DNA of 64,000 nt from Campylobacter magnus. GTDB lineage: Bacteria > Campylobacterota > Campylobacteria > Campylobacterales > Campylobacteraceae. The position numbers were made by a program, and so were the translations under genes. Below are positions 53,713 through 63,041 of this stretch, one piece after another. The notes beneath the pieces were generated by a model, which ran no database searches, was not told the DNA's origin, and saw nothing but the letters and a program-made list of their open reading frames with translations. Location: positions 62,001 to 126,000 of the forward strand of contig NZ_JAQSLK010000001.1 in assembly GCF_028649595.1 (NCBI RefSeq). The letters are read 5' to 3'. Positions within the stretch are counted from its first letter, which is position 1, and each line of letters begins with the position of its first letter.

Positions 53713-55572
53713 ATGGGCGTAAAAGAACTCACAAATGCCATAGAAGAGCTGTTTGCTGAAAACTCAAAAGCTTATATAACTTTTGAAAAGCTAATCCGTC
53801 TTTTTGACAAAACCCCAAGTGCTGCACAAATCACCAAAATAATGGGCTTTATGGAAAAATACAAAGTCAAGTTAATTAGTGCCGCAGAAGCTACAAAGCT
53901 AAAAGACGCAATAGCACTAAAAAAATCTAGCACTAAGAAAAAAAGCCAAGAAGAAGAAACTGAATTTGACCTAAACACAGAAAGCGACCTGCTTGAGTGG
54001 TCTCGTTCTGATTCACCTGTGCGAATTTATCTTCGTGAAATGGGTGCTATTGCTTTGCTTAGCAAAGAAGAAGAAATAGAAATCAGCAAAAAAATAGAAT
54101 TAGGTGAAGATACCATAATAGACGCATTTTGCTCAGTGCCGTATCTAATAGAGTTTATCCTAAGCTACAAAGAAGCTCTAATAAATCGTGAAAGGCGCGT
54201 AAAAGAGCTATTTAAAAGCTTTGATGAGGATGAAGAGGGCGAAGATAATGACGAGGAAGAAGAGTCTAATGACGACTACGAGAGCGGCGATGAAGCCCAA
54301 AAAGCAAAGGCTAATAAGCTAAAAAAACAAGACAAAAGAGCTGAGAAGGTAGAAATCAGCTTTAAAGCCTTAGAAAAAGCAAAAAAAGAGTGGATAAAAA
54401 CCATGCCTACTACCAAATTAAGCGAAAAAGACGATAGTGATATCGCTGCTAAGCTAGCCCTTGCTTTTAAGAAAAAAGTGCTAAAAGAAAAGCTAGTTGA
54501 CCTAGGGCCCACAAGCAAGCTAATAAATGAAATCGTTCGCTCTATAGAAACTGCGCTAAAAAGCGATGTGGACTTTAAAAAAGACCTTCAAAGCCTAGAA
54601 TACCGCCTAAATCTATGCAATGACAAACTGCGCGCAAACCACGTAGCTTTGCTAAAAGATATCACAAAGCTAAGCAAAGAAGAGATTTTAGCGCGTGTGC
54701 CTGAGGCTACGATGGTAAGCACTTATATGGATATCCAAAAATTATTTCGCACAAAAGAGGCTAGCCAAACTGGCTTTGATCTAGACCAAGAAGAGCTAAA
54801 AATCGTCCTTGATCAAATCAAGCGTGGCAAAAACATAAGTGATAGTGCCAAGGGCAAAATGGCTCGTGCTAACTTGCGCCTAGTAGTTAGCATCGCTAAA
54901 CGCTTTACAAATCGTGGTTTGCCGTTTTTGGATCTAATCCAAGAAGGAAATATCGGCCTTATGAAGGCTATTGATAAGTTTGAGTATAGAAAGGGCTATA
55001 AGTTCTCAACCTACGCTACATGGTGGATACGCCAAGCTATCAGTCGCGCAATCGCTGATCAAGCACGCACCATTCGCATCCCTATCCACATGATAGAGAC
55101 GATAAATAAAATCAACAAAATCACTCGCTCATACATCCAAGAGCACGGCAAAGAGCCAAGCATAGAAGAAATCGCCGCTGAAATCAATCTAAGCGTGGAC
55201 AAAGTCAAGCAAGTAATCAAAATCACAAAAGAGCCAATCAGCCTAGAAGCTCCTATCGGCAATGAAGATGATGGCAAATATGGAGATTTTGTAGAGGATA
55301 AAACCTCAGTTAGCCCTCTAGAGCAGATCCTAAAAGATGATCTAAGAGAGCAAATCGATAAAGTCCTAGCCCAGCTAAATCCTAGAGAGCGTGAGGTTAT
55401 AAAAATGCGCTTTGGCTTGCTTGAGGATCAAAGTGACCTAACACTTGAAGAAATTGGCAAGGCTGAAAATATAACCAGAGAGCGTGTGCGCCAGATTGAG
55501 AGCTCGGCTATCAAAAAACTTCGCTATCCAAAATTTGGCAAAGAGCTTAAAAAATATGTCCACGGAGACTGA
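53713..55572 (+). CDS. rpoD: Primary sigma factor RpoD (sigma-70)
   Basis: Housekeeping sigma factor. 619 aa: region 1.1 (about 1-70), region 1.2 ([20 protein letters not shown]), an acidic non-conserved insert ([20 protein letters not shown]), region 2 ([60 protein letters not shown]), region 3 ([14 protein letters not shown]) and region 4 ([20 protein letters not shown]). Single-gene unit with its own promoter. Confidence 0.96.
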   Translation: MGVKELTNAIEELFAENSKAYITFEKLIRLFDKTPSAAQITKIMGFMEKYKVKLISAAEATKLKDAIALKKSSTKKKSQEEETEFDLNTESDLLEWSRSDSPVRIYLREMGAIALLSKEEEIEISKKIELGEDTIIDAFCSVPYLIEFILSYKEALINRERRVKELFKSFDEDEEGEDNDEEEESNDDYESGDEAQKAKANKLKKQDKRAEKVEISFKALEKAKKEWIKTMPTTKLSEKDDSDIAAKLALAFKKKVLKEKLVDLGPTSKLINEIVRSIETALKSDVDFKKDLQSLEYRLNLCNDKLRANHVALLKDITKLSKEEILARVPEATMVSTYMDIQKLFRTKEASQTGFDLDQEELKIVLDQIKRGKNISDSAKGKMARANLRLVVSIAKRFTNRGLPFLDLIQEGNIGLMKAIDKFEYRKGYKFSTYATWWIRQAISRAIADQARTIRIPIHMIETINKINKITRSYIQEHGKEPSIEEIAAEINLSVDKVKQVIKITKEPISLEAPIGNEDDGKYGDFVEDKTSVSPLEQILKDDLREQIDKVLAQLNPREREVIKMRFGLLEDQSDLTLEEIGKAENITRERVRQIESSAIKKLRYPKFGKELKKYVHGD

Positions 55573-55932
55573 AACTACTATAGGGAATTCTATATATTAT
55601 TTTTCTAGAATTCCCTGCGGTAAAATCTAGAATTCCTAAGCTTTATAGCTAGAATTTTGATCTAGGAATTCTAGATTTTCTTAATAGCCACAATAAAACC
55701 ACTTATTATTTAATGCGCTACTTAAAGCATAGTATGGTAAGCAAAAAGCAAACATAATATACAAAGTATAAATCTAGAATTCCTAAGTGACAATGTTGTA
55801 TTATTTTACGCATATTAGCACTTGTTTTTAGTATCAAACAGAATTCCTAAGTCAAATTTTAATTCCAGAATTCTCAAAATTGTGGTGTTAGATTTTTGAA
55901 TTTATAGAAGTGACAAAAGGTTGAAATCTACT
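55573..55932. repeat. Gap after rpoD: palindromes, then AT-rich DNA of no evident content
   Basis: 55578-55690 holds imperfect palindromes (GGGAATTCTATATATTATTT then TTCTAGAATTCCC; TCTAGAATTCC; AGGAATTCTAGATTTTC). 55690-55930 is AT-rich with decayed motifs (TCTAGAATTCCTAAG at 55773, GAATTCCTAAG at 55841) and no ORF, tRNA or clear hairpin that I can support. The shorter motif copies here look degenerate. Confidence 0.65.
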
Positions 55933-55969
55933 AAATAAACTCTAAAATCTATAATTTTAGAGTTTATTT
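55933..55969 (-). terminator. 16-bp perfect hairpin at the end of the Sel1 lipoprotein gene
   Basis: Arms AAATAAACTCTAAAAT (55933-55948) and ATTTTAGAGTTTATTT (55954-55969) with a 5-nt loop. The stop codon of the lipoprotein gene (55964-55966) is within the stem. AT-only rich, so a weak but perfectly paired 3' hairpin; likely terminator in the minus direction. Confidence 0.6.
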
Positions 55970-56362
55970 CATTTTCTTACAGCTGTCTTTATCGCCATTA
56001 TAGCAGGCTTTTTGCCAAATTTCTTTGGCAGTTGTGCTGCTTTTTACTACGCCAAGTCCGTTATCAAACATATCAGCTAGGATTAAGCAGGCTTTTAAAT
56101 GTTGCAATTTTGAACACAGCGCATCATAAGCTGCTGCTGCTTCAGTGTAGTAGCCCTTATTATAGAGCGTGCCTGCTACTTGCATACACGCATCTACATT
56201 GCCAGCTACGCACGAATTATCTAGCGCTTCAAGCTGCTTTTGTTCTGCTTGGCTAATAGTGTGTGAGCTACCTTGGGCTTGGATATTTGCTGTAGTTTTA
56301 GGCTGCTCGCAGCCCAAAAAAACCACGCCTAAAAGCGCAAAAAGTAAATAAAACTTACTCAT
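55964..56362 (-). CDS. Sel1-repeat lipoprotein
   Basis: About 132 aa from the ATG at 56362 (MSKFYLLFALLGVVFLGCEQ): signal peptide with lipobox FLGC (Cys18), then helical Sel1/TPR-like repeats with paired cysteines (SCVAGNVDACMQVAGTLYNK, YDALCSKLQHLKACLILADM, KACYNGDKDSCKKMK), the pattern of Helicobacter cysteine-rich Hcp-like proteins. Probably periplasmic or surface-exposed with disulfide-linked helices; function unknown. The start overlaps the upstream gene by 8 nt. A longer frame start upstream would remove the signal peptide. Confidence 0.75.
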   Translation of the reverse strand: MSKFYLLFALLGVVFLGCEQPKTTANIQAQGSSHTISQAEQKQLEALDNSCVAGNVDACMQVAGTLYNKGYYTEAAAAYDALCSKLQHLKACLILADMFDNGLGVVKSSTTAKEIWQKACYNGDKDSCKKMK

Positions 56363-56681
56363 CTTTACCTGTGATGTAGAATACTTCTTTACCATCAAGT
56401 TTTTTAACCTTAAAGCCATTTTCTTGCCCCCAGTTATAAACCGCTAGGTTAAACTCTTTTAGCGCAGTGATGTCGCTAGTTTCGCATTTGATTTTAAATA
56501 CATCCTCGCTATTTGATAGTGCTACATATCCGCCCATTGTTTTGATTTCTTCGTTTAGCTCAGCGATTTTATCTAAATCTGGCACACTTAAACCTGCTTC
56601 TTCGATGCAGCGTTTTACTTGCGCTTTTAAAGCGTCGTTTGGTGTGTAGCCTAGGCTTGTAAGTACTGGTGTGTAATGCAT
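56355..56681 (-). CDS. Conserved-looking hypothetical protein, 108 aa
   Basis: Soluble protein, no signal peptide or membrane segment. MHYTPVLTSLGYTPNDALKAQVKRCIEEA suggests an alpha-helical start; the rest has an alpha/beta pattern with no motif I recognise. AAGGAG precedes the ATG. Lies between prfB and the Sel1 lipoprotein on the same strand. Confidence 0.6.
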   Translation of the reverse strand: MHYTPVLTSLGYTPNDALKAQVKRCIEEAGLSVPDLDKIAELNEEIKTMGGYVALSNSEDVFKIKCETSDITALKEFNLAVYNWGQENGFKVKKLDGKEVFYITGKDE

Positions 56682-56732
56682 TGTTTCTCCTTAAAATTTT
56701 GTTTTAGTATTTTAGCACAAATTTTGCGTTTT

Positions 56733-57842
56733 TCAGCTTGATTTTTGGCTAATTAACACGCCTTCGATGATTTTTTTGATATCGCCATCTAAAATAGCGT
56801 CTGTTTGGCTATAAGCCTCACCACTTCGCACATCTTTTACTTGTTGATATGGAAAAAGCACATATGAGCGTATTTGATGCCCCCAGCCGATCTCATCTTT
56901 TGGCGCATTTGCCTGTTCGGCTTGCTGTTTTTGCATCTCAAACTCATATAGTCTTGATTTTAGCATTTTTAATGCAGTGGCTTTATTTTTGTGCTGGCTT
57001 CTATCGTTTTGGCACTGAACTACAATGCCAGTTGGGATATGTGTGATTCTTACAGCACTTTCAGTTTTATTTACATGCTGTCCACCTGCACCACTTGCTC
57101 TGTAATAATCAAAGCGCATATCCTTTTCCTCGATATCAATAGCGATATTATCATCAAGCTCAGGGCTTACCATAACTGATGAAAAGCTAGTATGTCTACG
57201 CCCTGCGCTATCAAAAGGACTTACTCGCACCAAGCGGTGAACGCCGTTTTCAGCCTTTAAATATCCATAGGCATTTTCGCCACGAACGATGAAGCTCACA
57301 TCTTTTAGCCCTGCCTCGTCGCCTTCTTGGAAATCAAGCGTTTCTACCTTATAGCCCTCTCGCTCGCAAAAGCGCAAATACATACGATAAAGCATGCTCG
57401 CCCAGTCATTGCTCTCTGTGCCACCAGCTCCTGGGTGGATAGTGATAATTGCGTTTTTATCATCATTTTCGCCACTTAGCATCATTGAGATTTCTAAGCT
57501 TGTTACTTTATCTTCAAGCCCCTTGCTATCATCAAAAAGCGCATTTATAGTCTGGGCATCATTTTCAGCATTTGCTAACTCAAAAAGCTCGCTTGCGTCA
57601 TTTAGAGCACTTTTTGCTTCGTTAAAGTTTTCTAAGATTTTAGAGATTTTGCTTTTTTCTTTGCCGATTTTAGCACTTGTTTCTACATCGCTCCAAAAGG
57701 CTGGATCGCTTTCTAAACTGGCTATTTCATCAAGTCTAGCTTTTATTTCATCAGGTTTTATGATACTAGCGATATTTGAGATTTTATTGCTAAGAGCCTT
57801 TAAAAGCTCACTATATTCGTAATTATCCAAGATTTTTTCCAT
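56733..57842 (-). CDS. prfB: Peptide chain release factor 2
   Basis: Terminates translation at UGA and UAA. 369 aa in one continuous frame; the in-frame UGA frameshift of many bacterial prfB genes is absent, as I expect for this group. Codon-recognition motif [13 protein letters not shown] and the catalytic GGQ in [20 protein letters not shown] are intact. Relevant here because many genes end in TAG, which RF1 (not RF2) reads. Confidence 0.95.
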   Translation of the reverse strand: MEKILDNYEYSELLKALSNKISNIASIIKPDEIKARLDEIASLESDPAFWSDVETSAKIGKEKSKISKILENFNEAKSALNDASELFELANAENDAQTINALFDDSKGLEDKVTSLEISMMLSGENDDKNAIITIHPGAGGTESNDWASMLYRMYLRFCEREGYKVETLDFQEGDEAGLKDVSFIVRGENAYGYLKAENGVHRLVRVSPFDSAGRRHTSFSSVMVSPELDDNIAIDIEEKDMRFDYYRASGAGGQHVNKTESAVRITHIPTGIVVQCQNDRSQHKNKATALKMLKSRLYEFEMQKQQAEQANAPKDEIGWGHQIRSYVLFPYQQVKDVRSGEAYSQTDAILDGDIKKIIEGVLISQKSS

Positions 57843-57908
57843 TTTAAAATTTTCTAAAATAGAGATTGTATTTAAAATTTGCTTTAAAAGTGCTGATATT
57901 TTGGCTTA

Positions 57909-58379
57909 TTATTTATTGATATTTATTTTTTTATTATATTTAAAAACATCATTTTCTATGCTTTCATTGTAGCCAAGAGTTTTGAAAATCACCTGCGATG
58001 CTATATTGCTTTTTTTTACATCAGCATATAGGTAAAAGTCTTTAAACTCTTCTAATAAAGCACTCTCGCATAATTGTAAAATAATTTTGCCAAAGCCAAG
58101 TCCTCTATAAGCTTTGTCTATGCTATAGCTTATTTTGCCTTGATTTTGTTCTTCTATTTTTATACGGATTTGCCCTATATCATTGCCATTGTAGCAAAGT
58201 ATATAGTGGCGTGTTTTTAGGTCTTTTAAGGTATTTTCAAACCAAGTTTCGTGTTCAGCCCAAGTGATTTCTTTTGTTTTAAAAGAATTATTTCTTACAT
58301 TTTTATCATTTGCCCACTCAAAGATAAGCTTTATGTCGCTTTGTAGGACTTTGCGCAAATATATACTTTGTTTTTCCAT
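57909..58379 (-). CDS. GNAT-family N-acetyltransferase
   Basis: About 156 aa from the ATG at 58379 (MEKQSIYLRKVLQSDIKLIF). GNAT fold with acetyl-CoA-binding motif YRGLGFGKIILQ and the typical N-terminal DIKLIFEWANDKNVRNNSF. Similar to PseH-type and RimJ-like acetyltransferases that modify amino-sugars or proteins; substrate not decidable. Base composition appears more AT-rich than its neighbours (many AAA/ATT/TTT codons), hinting at later arrival. It follows ribBA by 7 nt with no clear ribosome-binding site. Confidence 0.75.
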   Translation of the reverse strand: MEKQSIYLRKVLQSDIKLIFEWANDKNVRNNSFKTKEITWAEHETWFENTLKDLKTRHYILCYNGNDIGQIRIKIEEQNQGKISYSIDKAYRGLGFGKIILQLCESALLEEFKDFYLYADVKKSNIASQVIFKTLGYNESIENDVFKYNKKININK

Positions 58380-58386
58380 ATTTTTG

Positions 58387-59403
58387 CTAGTTTTTATACC
58401 CCACGATATCAAGCCCAAAGCCTGAAATAGCAGCGAATTCTTGAGATTCATTTTCGCTTAGTAGAGTGATTTGCTTTATATCAAAGTGGCGCAAAATTTG
58501 TGCGCCTATGCCGTAGCTTTTGGCTTCTTTACTGCTTTTACCACTTAAAAACACTAGCATTCCACCTTCAGTTTTTAGTGTTTTTAGACTTTTCATAAAC
58601 TCATCGTAGCTTGTCATTGATAGTAGTTCGTGGTCAGTTTTTATGCGGTGAAACTTCACATTTACAGGCTTACTAGTATCAAGTGCTCCAAAGGTGTAGG
58701 CAAAATGCGTATTGCCAAGATGGTCGCTAAGCTCGTATTTTTGGGCTGGCAAACCTGCTATTTGACTAGCTTTTGGTTTGCTAACGCTAATTAGCTGTTC
58801 GTGGTGAAGGCGGTATTCAATTAGCTCGCTTACGCTTATCATATTTAGTCCATGCTTAGCGCAAAACTCTACTAGATCATCACGGCGCGCCATCTCTCCA
58901 TCATCTCGCACGATCTCACAGATTACGCTAACTGGCGCAAGTCCAGCTAAAGCGCACAGATCCACGCTGCCCTCAGTATGCCCAGTTCGCTCCAAAACCC
59001 CGCCACGCTTAGCAATCAGTGGAAAAATATGTCCAGGACGAACAAAATCAGCTGCCTTTGTGCTAGGATCAACTAACATTCTTATAGTCATATTTCGCTC
59101 GTATGCGCTCACGCCTGTTTTTGCCTTTGCTGCATCAATGCTAATGGTAAATGCTGTCTCGTGGCAGCTAGTATTGCTCGCTACCATGGGGCTTAGCTCA
59201 AACTTAGCTGCAAGCTGGGCACTCAGTGGAGTACACAGTACGCCACGAGCGTGAGTTATCATAAAATTTACCTTTGCCTCATCGCAAAAGGCAGCCGCAC
59301 AGACTACATCACCTTCGTTTTCTCTATCTTCATCATCGGTCATTACGACCATTTTACCGGCTTTTATATCTTCTATTGCTTGTTTAACATTTTCAAATGC
59401 CAT
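58387..59403 (-). CDS. ribBA: 3,4-dihydroxy-2-butanone-4-phosphate synthase with degenerate GTP cyclohydrolase II domain
   Basis: 338 aa. The N-terminal RibB domain (1-200) is complete: [43 protein letters not shown] + HTEGSVDL; it makes the four-carbon riboflavin precursor. The C-terminal part resembles RibA but lacks the zinc-binding cysteines (the expected C-x2-G-D-x-x-x-S-x-x-C-x-C stretch reads [13 protein letters not shown]), so it should not hydrolyse GTP. A separate RibA must exist elsewhere. H. pylori has a comparable hybrid. Confidence 0.88.
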   Translation of the reverse strand: MAFENVKQAIEDIKAGKMVVMTDDEDRENEGDVVCAAAFCDEAKVNFMITHARGVLCTPLSAQLAAKFELSPMVASNTSCHETAFTISIDAAKAKTGVSAYERNMTIRMLVDPSTKAADFVRPGHIFPLIAKRGGVLERTGHTEGSVDLCALAGLAPVSVICEIVRDDGEMARRDDLVEFCAKHGLNMISVSELIEYRLHHEQLISVSKPKASQIAGLPAQKYELSDHLGNTHFAYTFGALDTSKPVNVKFHRIKTDHELLSMTSYDEFMKSLKTLKTEGGMLVFLSGKSSKEAKSYGIGAQILRHFDIKQITLLSENESQEFAAISGFGLDIVGYKN

Positions 59404-59472
59404 TTTTATAAAGTCCTTGGAAAAAATTTCGCTTACTTTATCTAAATTTTATAAATATTAAGGCAATTTTGC

Positions 59473-59478
59473 TACAAT
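59473..59478 (+). promoter_or_regulatory. Probable rplI-hslVU promoter -10 box
   Basis: TACAAT in TTGCTACAATCTGCG, 32 nt before the rplI ATG, which has AAAGGAG. The divergent ribBA gene starts 107 nt away on the other strand. Confidence 0.5.
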
Positions 59479-59510
59479 CTGCGCCAAAAATTTAAATTAA
59501 AGGAGCAAAA

Positions 59511-59951
59511 ATGCGAGTTTTACTAATAAAAGATGTAAAAGGTCTTGGCAAAGCCGGCGAGGTAAAAGAAGTAAAAGACGGATATGGAAATAATTTTTTA
59601 GTTGGCAAAGGCTATGCAAAAGTAGCAACTGATGCAGTTTTGCGCCAGTGGGAAGCTAGCAAAAGAGCAAAAGCTGAGAGTGATGCCTATGAAGTAGCCC
59701 AAGCTAAAAGCCTAGCTGATGATTTAGCAAAAATTAAGCTTGAAATCGCTGTAAAAATCGGCGCAAATGGCGCACTTTTTGGCTCAGTTACCAAAGATGA
59801 AATCGCAAAAGCACTAAAAGACAAAGGCTTTGAAATAGATAAAAAGTGCTTAGAATTTGATAGTATAAAAACCCCTGGTGAGTATGAAATACACGCAAAA
59901 CTAGGTCATCAAATCACAGCTAAGTTTACTTTAAGTGTAAAAGGTGAGTAA
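59511..59951 (+). CDS. rplI: 50S ribosomal protein L9
   Basis: 146 aa, 23S rRNA-binding protein. [36 protein letters not shown] is the highly conserved N domain, a long connecting helix follows ([20 protein letters not shown]) and then the C domain. The stop overlaps hslV by one base (TAATG), forming an rplI-hslV-hslU operon as in other Campylobacter. Confidence 0.97.
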   Translation: MRVLLIKDVKGLGKAGEVKEVKDGYGNNFLVGKGYAKVATDAVLRQWEASKRAKAESDAYEVAQAKSLADDLAKIKLEIAVKIGANGALFGSVTKDEIAKALKDKGFEIDKKCLEFDSIKTPGEYEIHAKLGHQITAKFTLSVKGE

Positions 59952-60493
59952 TGTTTCATGCAACTACGATTTTAGCCTATAAAGGCAAAAACGCTTCAGT
60001 AATCGGTGGCGATGGGCAAGTAAGCTTTGGCAATACAATTATGAAAGGCAATGCTACTAAAATTCGACAGCTTGATAATGGCAAGATTTTAGCTGGTTTT
60101 GCTGGTAGCACGGCTGATGCTTTTAATCTTTTTGATATGTTTGAGAGAATTCTAGAAGGTGCTAAGGGCGATTTGATGAAGTCTGCTGTGGAGTTTAGTA
60201 AAGAGTGGCGCAAGGATAAGTATCTGCGCAAGTTAGAGGCTATGATGATAGTGCTAAACCGCGAGCATGTGTTTTTGCTAAGTGGCACAGGAGATGTGCT
60301 TGAGCCTGAAGATGGCTGCCTTGTAGCAATAGGCAGTGGTGGAAACTACGCTATTTCAGCTGCTAGGGCACTAAAAGCACACTCAAATCTAAGTGAGCTA
60401 GAGCTTGTAAAAGAGAGTTTAAAAATCGCCGCTGATATTTGTATATATACAAATCATAATATCAAAACTTACGAAATAAGAGATGAAAAATGA
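59951..60493 (+). CDS. hslV: HslV peptidase subunit of the HslUV protease
   Basis: Threonine protease of proteasome type. 180 aa; the mature N terminus is expected at Thr5 in [12 protein letters not shown], a short propeptide typical of Campylobacter Hsl[34 protein letters not shown] and the C-terminal [12 protein letters not shown] fit. Stop overlaps the hslU start (ATGA). Confidence 0.95.
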   Translation: MFHATTILAYKGKNASVIGGDGQVSFGNTIMKGNATKIRQLDNGKILAGFAGSTADAFNLFDMFERILEGAKGDLMKSAVEFSKEWRKDKYLRKLEAMMIVLNREHVFLLSGTGDVLEPEDGCLVAIGSGGNYAISAARALKAHSNLSELELVKESLKIAADICIYTNHNIKTYEIRDEK

Positions 60494-61812
60494 ACGCAAA
60501 AGATATGAAACCAAAAGAAATAGTTGAGTTTTTAAATGATTATGTAATCGGTCAAAAAGAAGCTAAAAAAATAATAGCAATCGCACTTCGCAACCGCTGG
60601 CGTAGAATGCAGCTAAGCCCTGAAATGCAAGATGATATAATGCCAAAAAATATTCTAATGATAGGCTCAACAGGCGTGGGAAAAACTGAAATCGCACGCC
60701 GCTTAGCAAAGATGTTTGGTATGCCTTTTATAAAAGTAGAAGCTAGTAAATATACAGAAGTTGGCTTTGTAGGGCGTGATGTAGAGAGCATGGTGCGAGA
60801 TCTGGCTGCTGCTAGCCTAAATTTGCTAAAAGAAGAAGAGCGTAAAAACAAAGAAAGCGAAATCAACGAGTATATAGAAAAGCGAATTTTAGAGCGTCTT
60901 TTGCCACCTTTGCCAAAGCTAGCAAGCGAAGAAAAACTGCGTGATTACGAAGCAAGCTATGCTAAAATGCGTGAGCGGCTAAAAGCTGGCGAGCTAGATA
61001 ATCTAAGCATAAGTATAGAAATCGACCAAAGCGCAATAGAGGCAAATCCTACCTTGCCACCTGAAATGAGTCAAATGCAAGATAGCCTAATCAAAGTCAT
61101 CGGTATAGGCTCAAAAAAGGTAAAAAAAGAACTAAAAGTAAAAGATGCTAAAAATGTGCTAAAAAACGAAGCTTGCGAGAAAATCTTAGACATTGATAAT
61201 CTAAAAAGCAAGGCCTTAGAAAGAGCCGAAAATGAGGGCATAATTTTCATCGATGAAATCGATAAAGTGGCTGTGCCAACGGGTGCTAGCAGCAGGAGCG
61301 ATCCTAGCAAAGAAGGCGTCCAGCGTGATCTTTTGCCTATAGTAGAGGGCAGCAGTGTAAATACAAATATCGGCACACTAAAAACCGATCATATACTTTT
61401 TATCGCAGCTGGAGCCTTTCATCTTGCAAAGCCAAGTGATCTTATCCCTGAGCTTCAAGGTCGCTTTCCACTAAGAGTAAATCTTGATAGCCTTGATGAG
61501 GATGCGCTATTTGAGATTTTAACAAAGCCAAAAAATGCTTTGCCAGCGCAGTATAAGGCACTGCTTGGTGCTGATGGTATAGAGCTTGAGTTTGAAAACG
61601 AAGCACTTCGTAAAATCGCAGCTCTAACTCACAACGCAAACGAAAAAGTAGAAGACATAGGCGCAAGACGCCTACACACCGTAATCGAGCGTGTGCTTGA
61701 AGACATCAGCTTTGAGTGTAGTAGCGGCAAGGCCATCATCACAGCCGCACTTGTAGAAGAAAAACTAGCCGATGTAGCGCAAAATCAAGATTTAGCAAAA
61801 TATATTTTATAG
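60490..61812 (+). CDS. hslU: HslU ATPase subunit of the HslUV protease
   Basis: AAA+ unfoldase that feeds substrates to HslV. 440 aa. N-terminal [20 protein letters not shown] + NRWRR, Walker [16 protein letters not shown], the HslU pore loop in [17 protein letters not shown] domain, Walker [12 protein letters not shown], and the C-terminal tail DLAKYIL that inserts into HslV. In C. jejuni era follows; here a 1.4-kb repeat island follows instead. Confidence 0.96.
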   Translation: MNAKDMKPKEIVEFLNDYVIGQKEAKKIIAIALRNRWRRMQLSPEMQDDIMPKNILMIGSTGVGKTEIARRLAKMFGMPFIKVEASKYTEVGFVGRDVESMVRDLAAASLNLLKEEERKNKESEINEYIEKRILERLLPPLPKLASEEKLRDYEASYAKMRERLKAGELDNLSISIEIDQSAIEANPTLPPEMSQMQDSLIKVIGIGSKKVKKELKVKDAKNVLKNEACEKILDIDNLKSKALERAENEGIIFIDEIDKVAVPTGASSRSDPSKEGVQRDLLPIVEGSSVNTNIGTLKTDHILFIAAGAFHLAKPSDLIPELQGRFPLRVNLDSLDEDALFEILTKPKNALPAQYKALLGADGIELEFENEALRKIAALTHNANEKVEDIGARRLHTVIERVLEDISFECSSGKAIITAALVEEKLADVAQNQDLAKYIL

Positions 61813-62070
61813 AAAATTATTTTATGAATTTATCCTTAGGAATTCTAGAATTCTTAGGGATAAATCTAGAATTCCTAGGTACTTTTTGCGTTTATAGACT
61901 AGGAATTCTAGAATTCCTAAGTCTTGTGTCATCCCCCGACCCATTCGGGAAATCTCTACTATGTCATCCTCGGGCTTGACCCGAGGATCTCATCACAAAG
62001 AATTTAGAATTCCCTGCGTCATTGCGAGGGAGCAAAGCGACCGAAGCAATCTCTAGGAATTCTAAATTTT

Positions 62071-62166
62071 AGTAGGGGTTTTAGGGGCGGCGCCCCTAAG
62101 TGTTTAGGACGTAGCCCTTATAAAAAGCAGTGTGGTAAACTCCACTAAAGCGAGCAAAAATCTAGA
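62071..62166 (-). repeat. Dispersed ~100-bp element, copy 2 (inverted)
   Basis: Reverse complement begins TTTTTGCTCGCTTTAGTGGA and contains TATAAGGGCTACGTCCTAAA and TTAGGGGCGCCGCCCCTAAA, aligning with 17171-17275. In this copy the GGGGCGCCGCCCC part is a near-perfect palindrome where the first copy has GGGGCGTTGCCC. Confidence 0.8.
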
Positions 62167-62263
62167 ATTTTTAGGGATAAATCTAGAATTCCTTAAAGAT
62201 TGCTTTGGTTGCTTTGCTCCCTCGCAATGACGAAATTCTAGAATTCCCTAGGTAATTCTAGAA

Positions 62264-62312
62264 TTCTCGCTGTCCTTTTGACTTTGCGGTAGCGGCTGTT
62301 AAAAGCTAGTGA
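62264..62312. repeat. GCGGTAGCGGCTG unit, copy 1
   Basis: CTCGCTGTCCTTTTGACTTT then GCGGTAGCGGCTGTTAAAAG and CTAGTGAATTCTAG. Recurs at 62812-62860 with four or five substitutions, again flanked on both sides by the palindromic motif. Confidence 0.75.
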
Positions 62313-62811
62313 ATTCTAGAATTCCTAATGATAAATCTAGAATTCCTAGGGGCTTTTTGCGTTTATATCATTTAAGAATTCTAGAATTCCATATAGAGAT
62401 CCTCGGGTCAAGCCCGAGGATGACATAGTAGGGAATTCTAGAATTCCTAGAACTAAATCTAGAATTCCTAGAACTAAATCTAGAATTTCTAGGTAAAATT
62501 CTAGAATTCCAAAAATAAATTCTAGAATTCTTAGTGATAAATCTAGAATTCCAAAAATAAATTCTAGAATTCCTAGGTGCTTTTTGCGTTTATAGACTAG
62601 GAATTCTAGAATTCCCAAGCCTTGTGTCATCTCCCGACTTGATCGGGGGATCTCATCACAAATAATCTAGAATTCCATATAGAGATCCCTCAAAGGGGTT
62701 GGGGGATGACATAGTGGGGAATTCTAGATAAAATCTAGAATTCCTAGCTTCGGTCGCTTTGCTCCCTCGCAATGACGAAATTCTAGAATTCCCTAGGGAA
62801 TTCTAGAATTC

Positions 62812-62860
62812 TTGCTGCCCTTTGGGCTTTGCGGTAGCGGCTGTTAAAAGCTAGGGAATT
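62812..62860. repeat. GCGGTAGCGGCTG unit, copy 2
   Basis: CTTGCTGCCCTTTGGGCTTT then GCGGTAGCGGCTGTTAAAAG and CTAGGGAATTCTAG; homologous to 62264-62312. The preceding segment in both is a GTCATTGCGAG-type unit ending CCCTCGCAATGACGAAATTC, so the duplication covers about 110 bp. Confidence 0.75.
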
Positions 62861-63016
62861 CTAGAATTCTTAGAATAAATCTAGAATTCCTAAGGATGAA
62901 TTTAGAATTCCTAGAGATTGCTTCGCTTCGCTCGCAATGACGAAAATTCTAGAATTTCATATATAGATCCCCCAGTCAAGCTGGGGGATGACATAGTAGG
63001 GAATTCTAGAATTTCA

Positions 63017-63041
63017 AAAAAAAGACACCCCCTAACCCCCA
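63017..63041 (-). repeat. G-rich dispersed element, copy 4 (inverted)
   Basis: AAAAAAAGACACCCCCTAAC then CCCCAG on the plus strand; the complement CTGGGGGTTAGGGGGTGTCT resembles the other three copies (GGGGGTTAGGGGG core identical to 25694-25720). Confidence 0.75.

Noticed and set aside
56733..57842. Programmed +1 frameshift in prfB
   Set aside because: The reading frame is continuous from the ATG with no internal UGA, so no frameshift is needed.
62346..62630. 94-codon minus-strand frame in the repeat island (GILEF/GILDL repeats)
   Set aside because: It is a direct translation of the palindromic motif and the GTCATCC hairpin; no ribosome-binding site or domain. Similar low-complexity frames arise wherever the array stays in an open frame.
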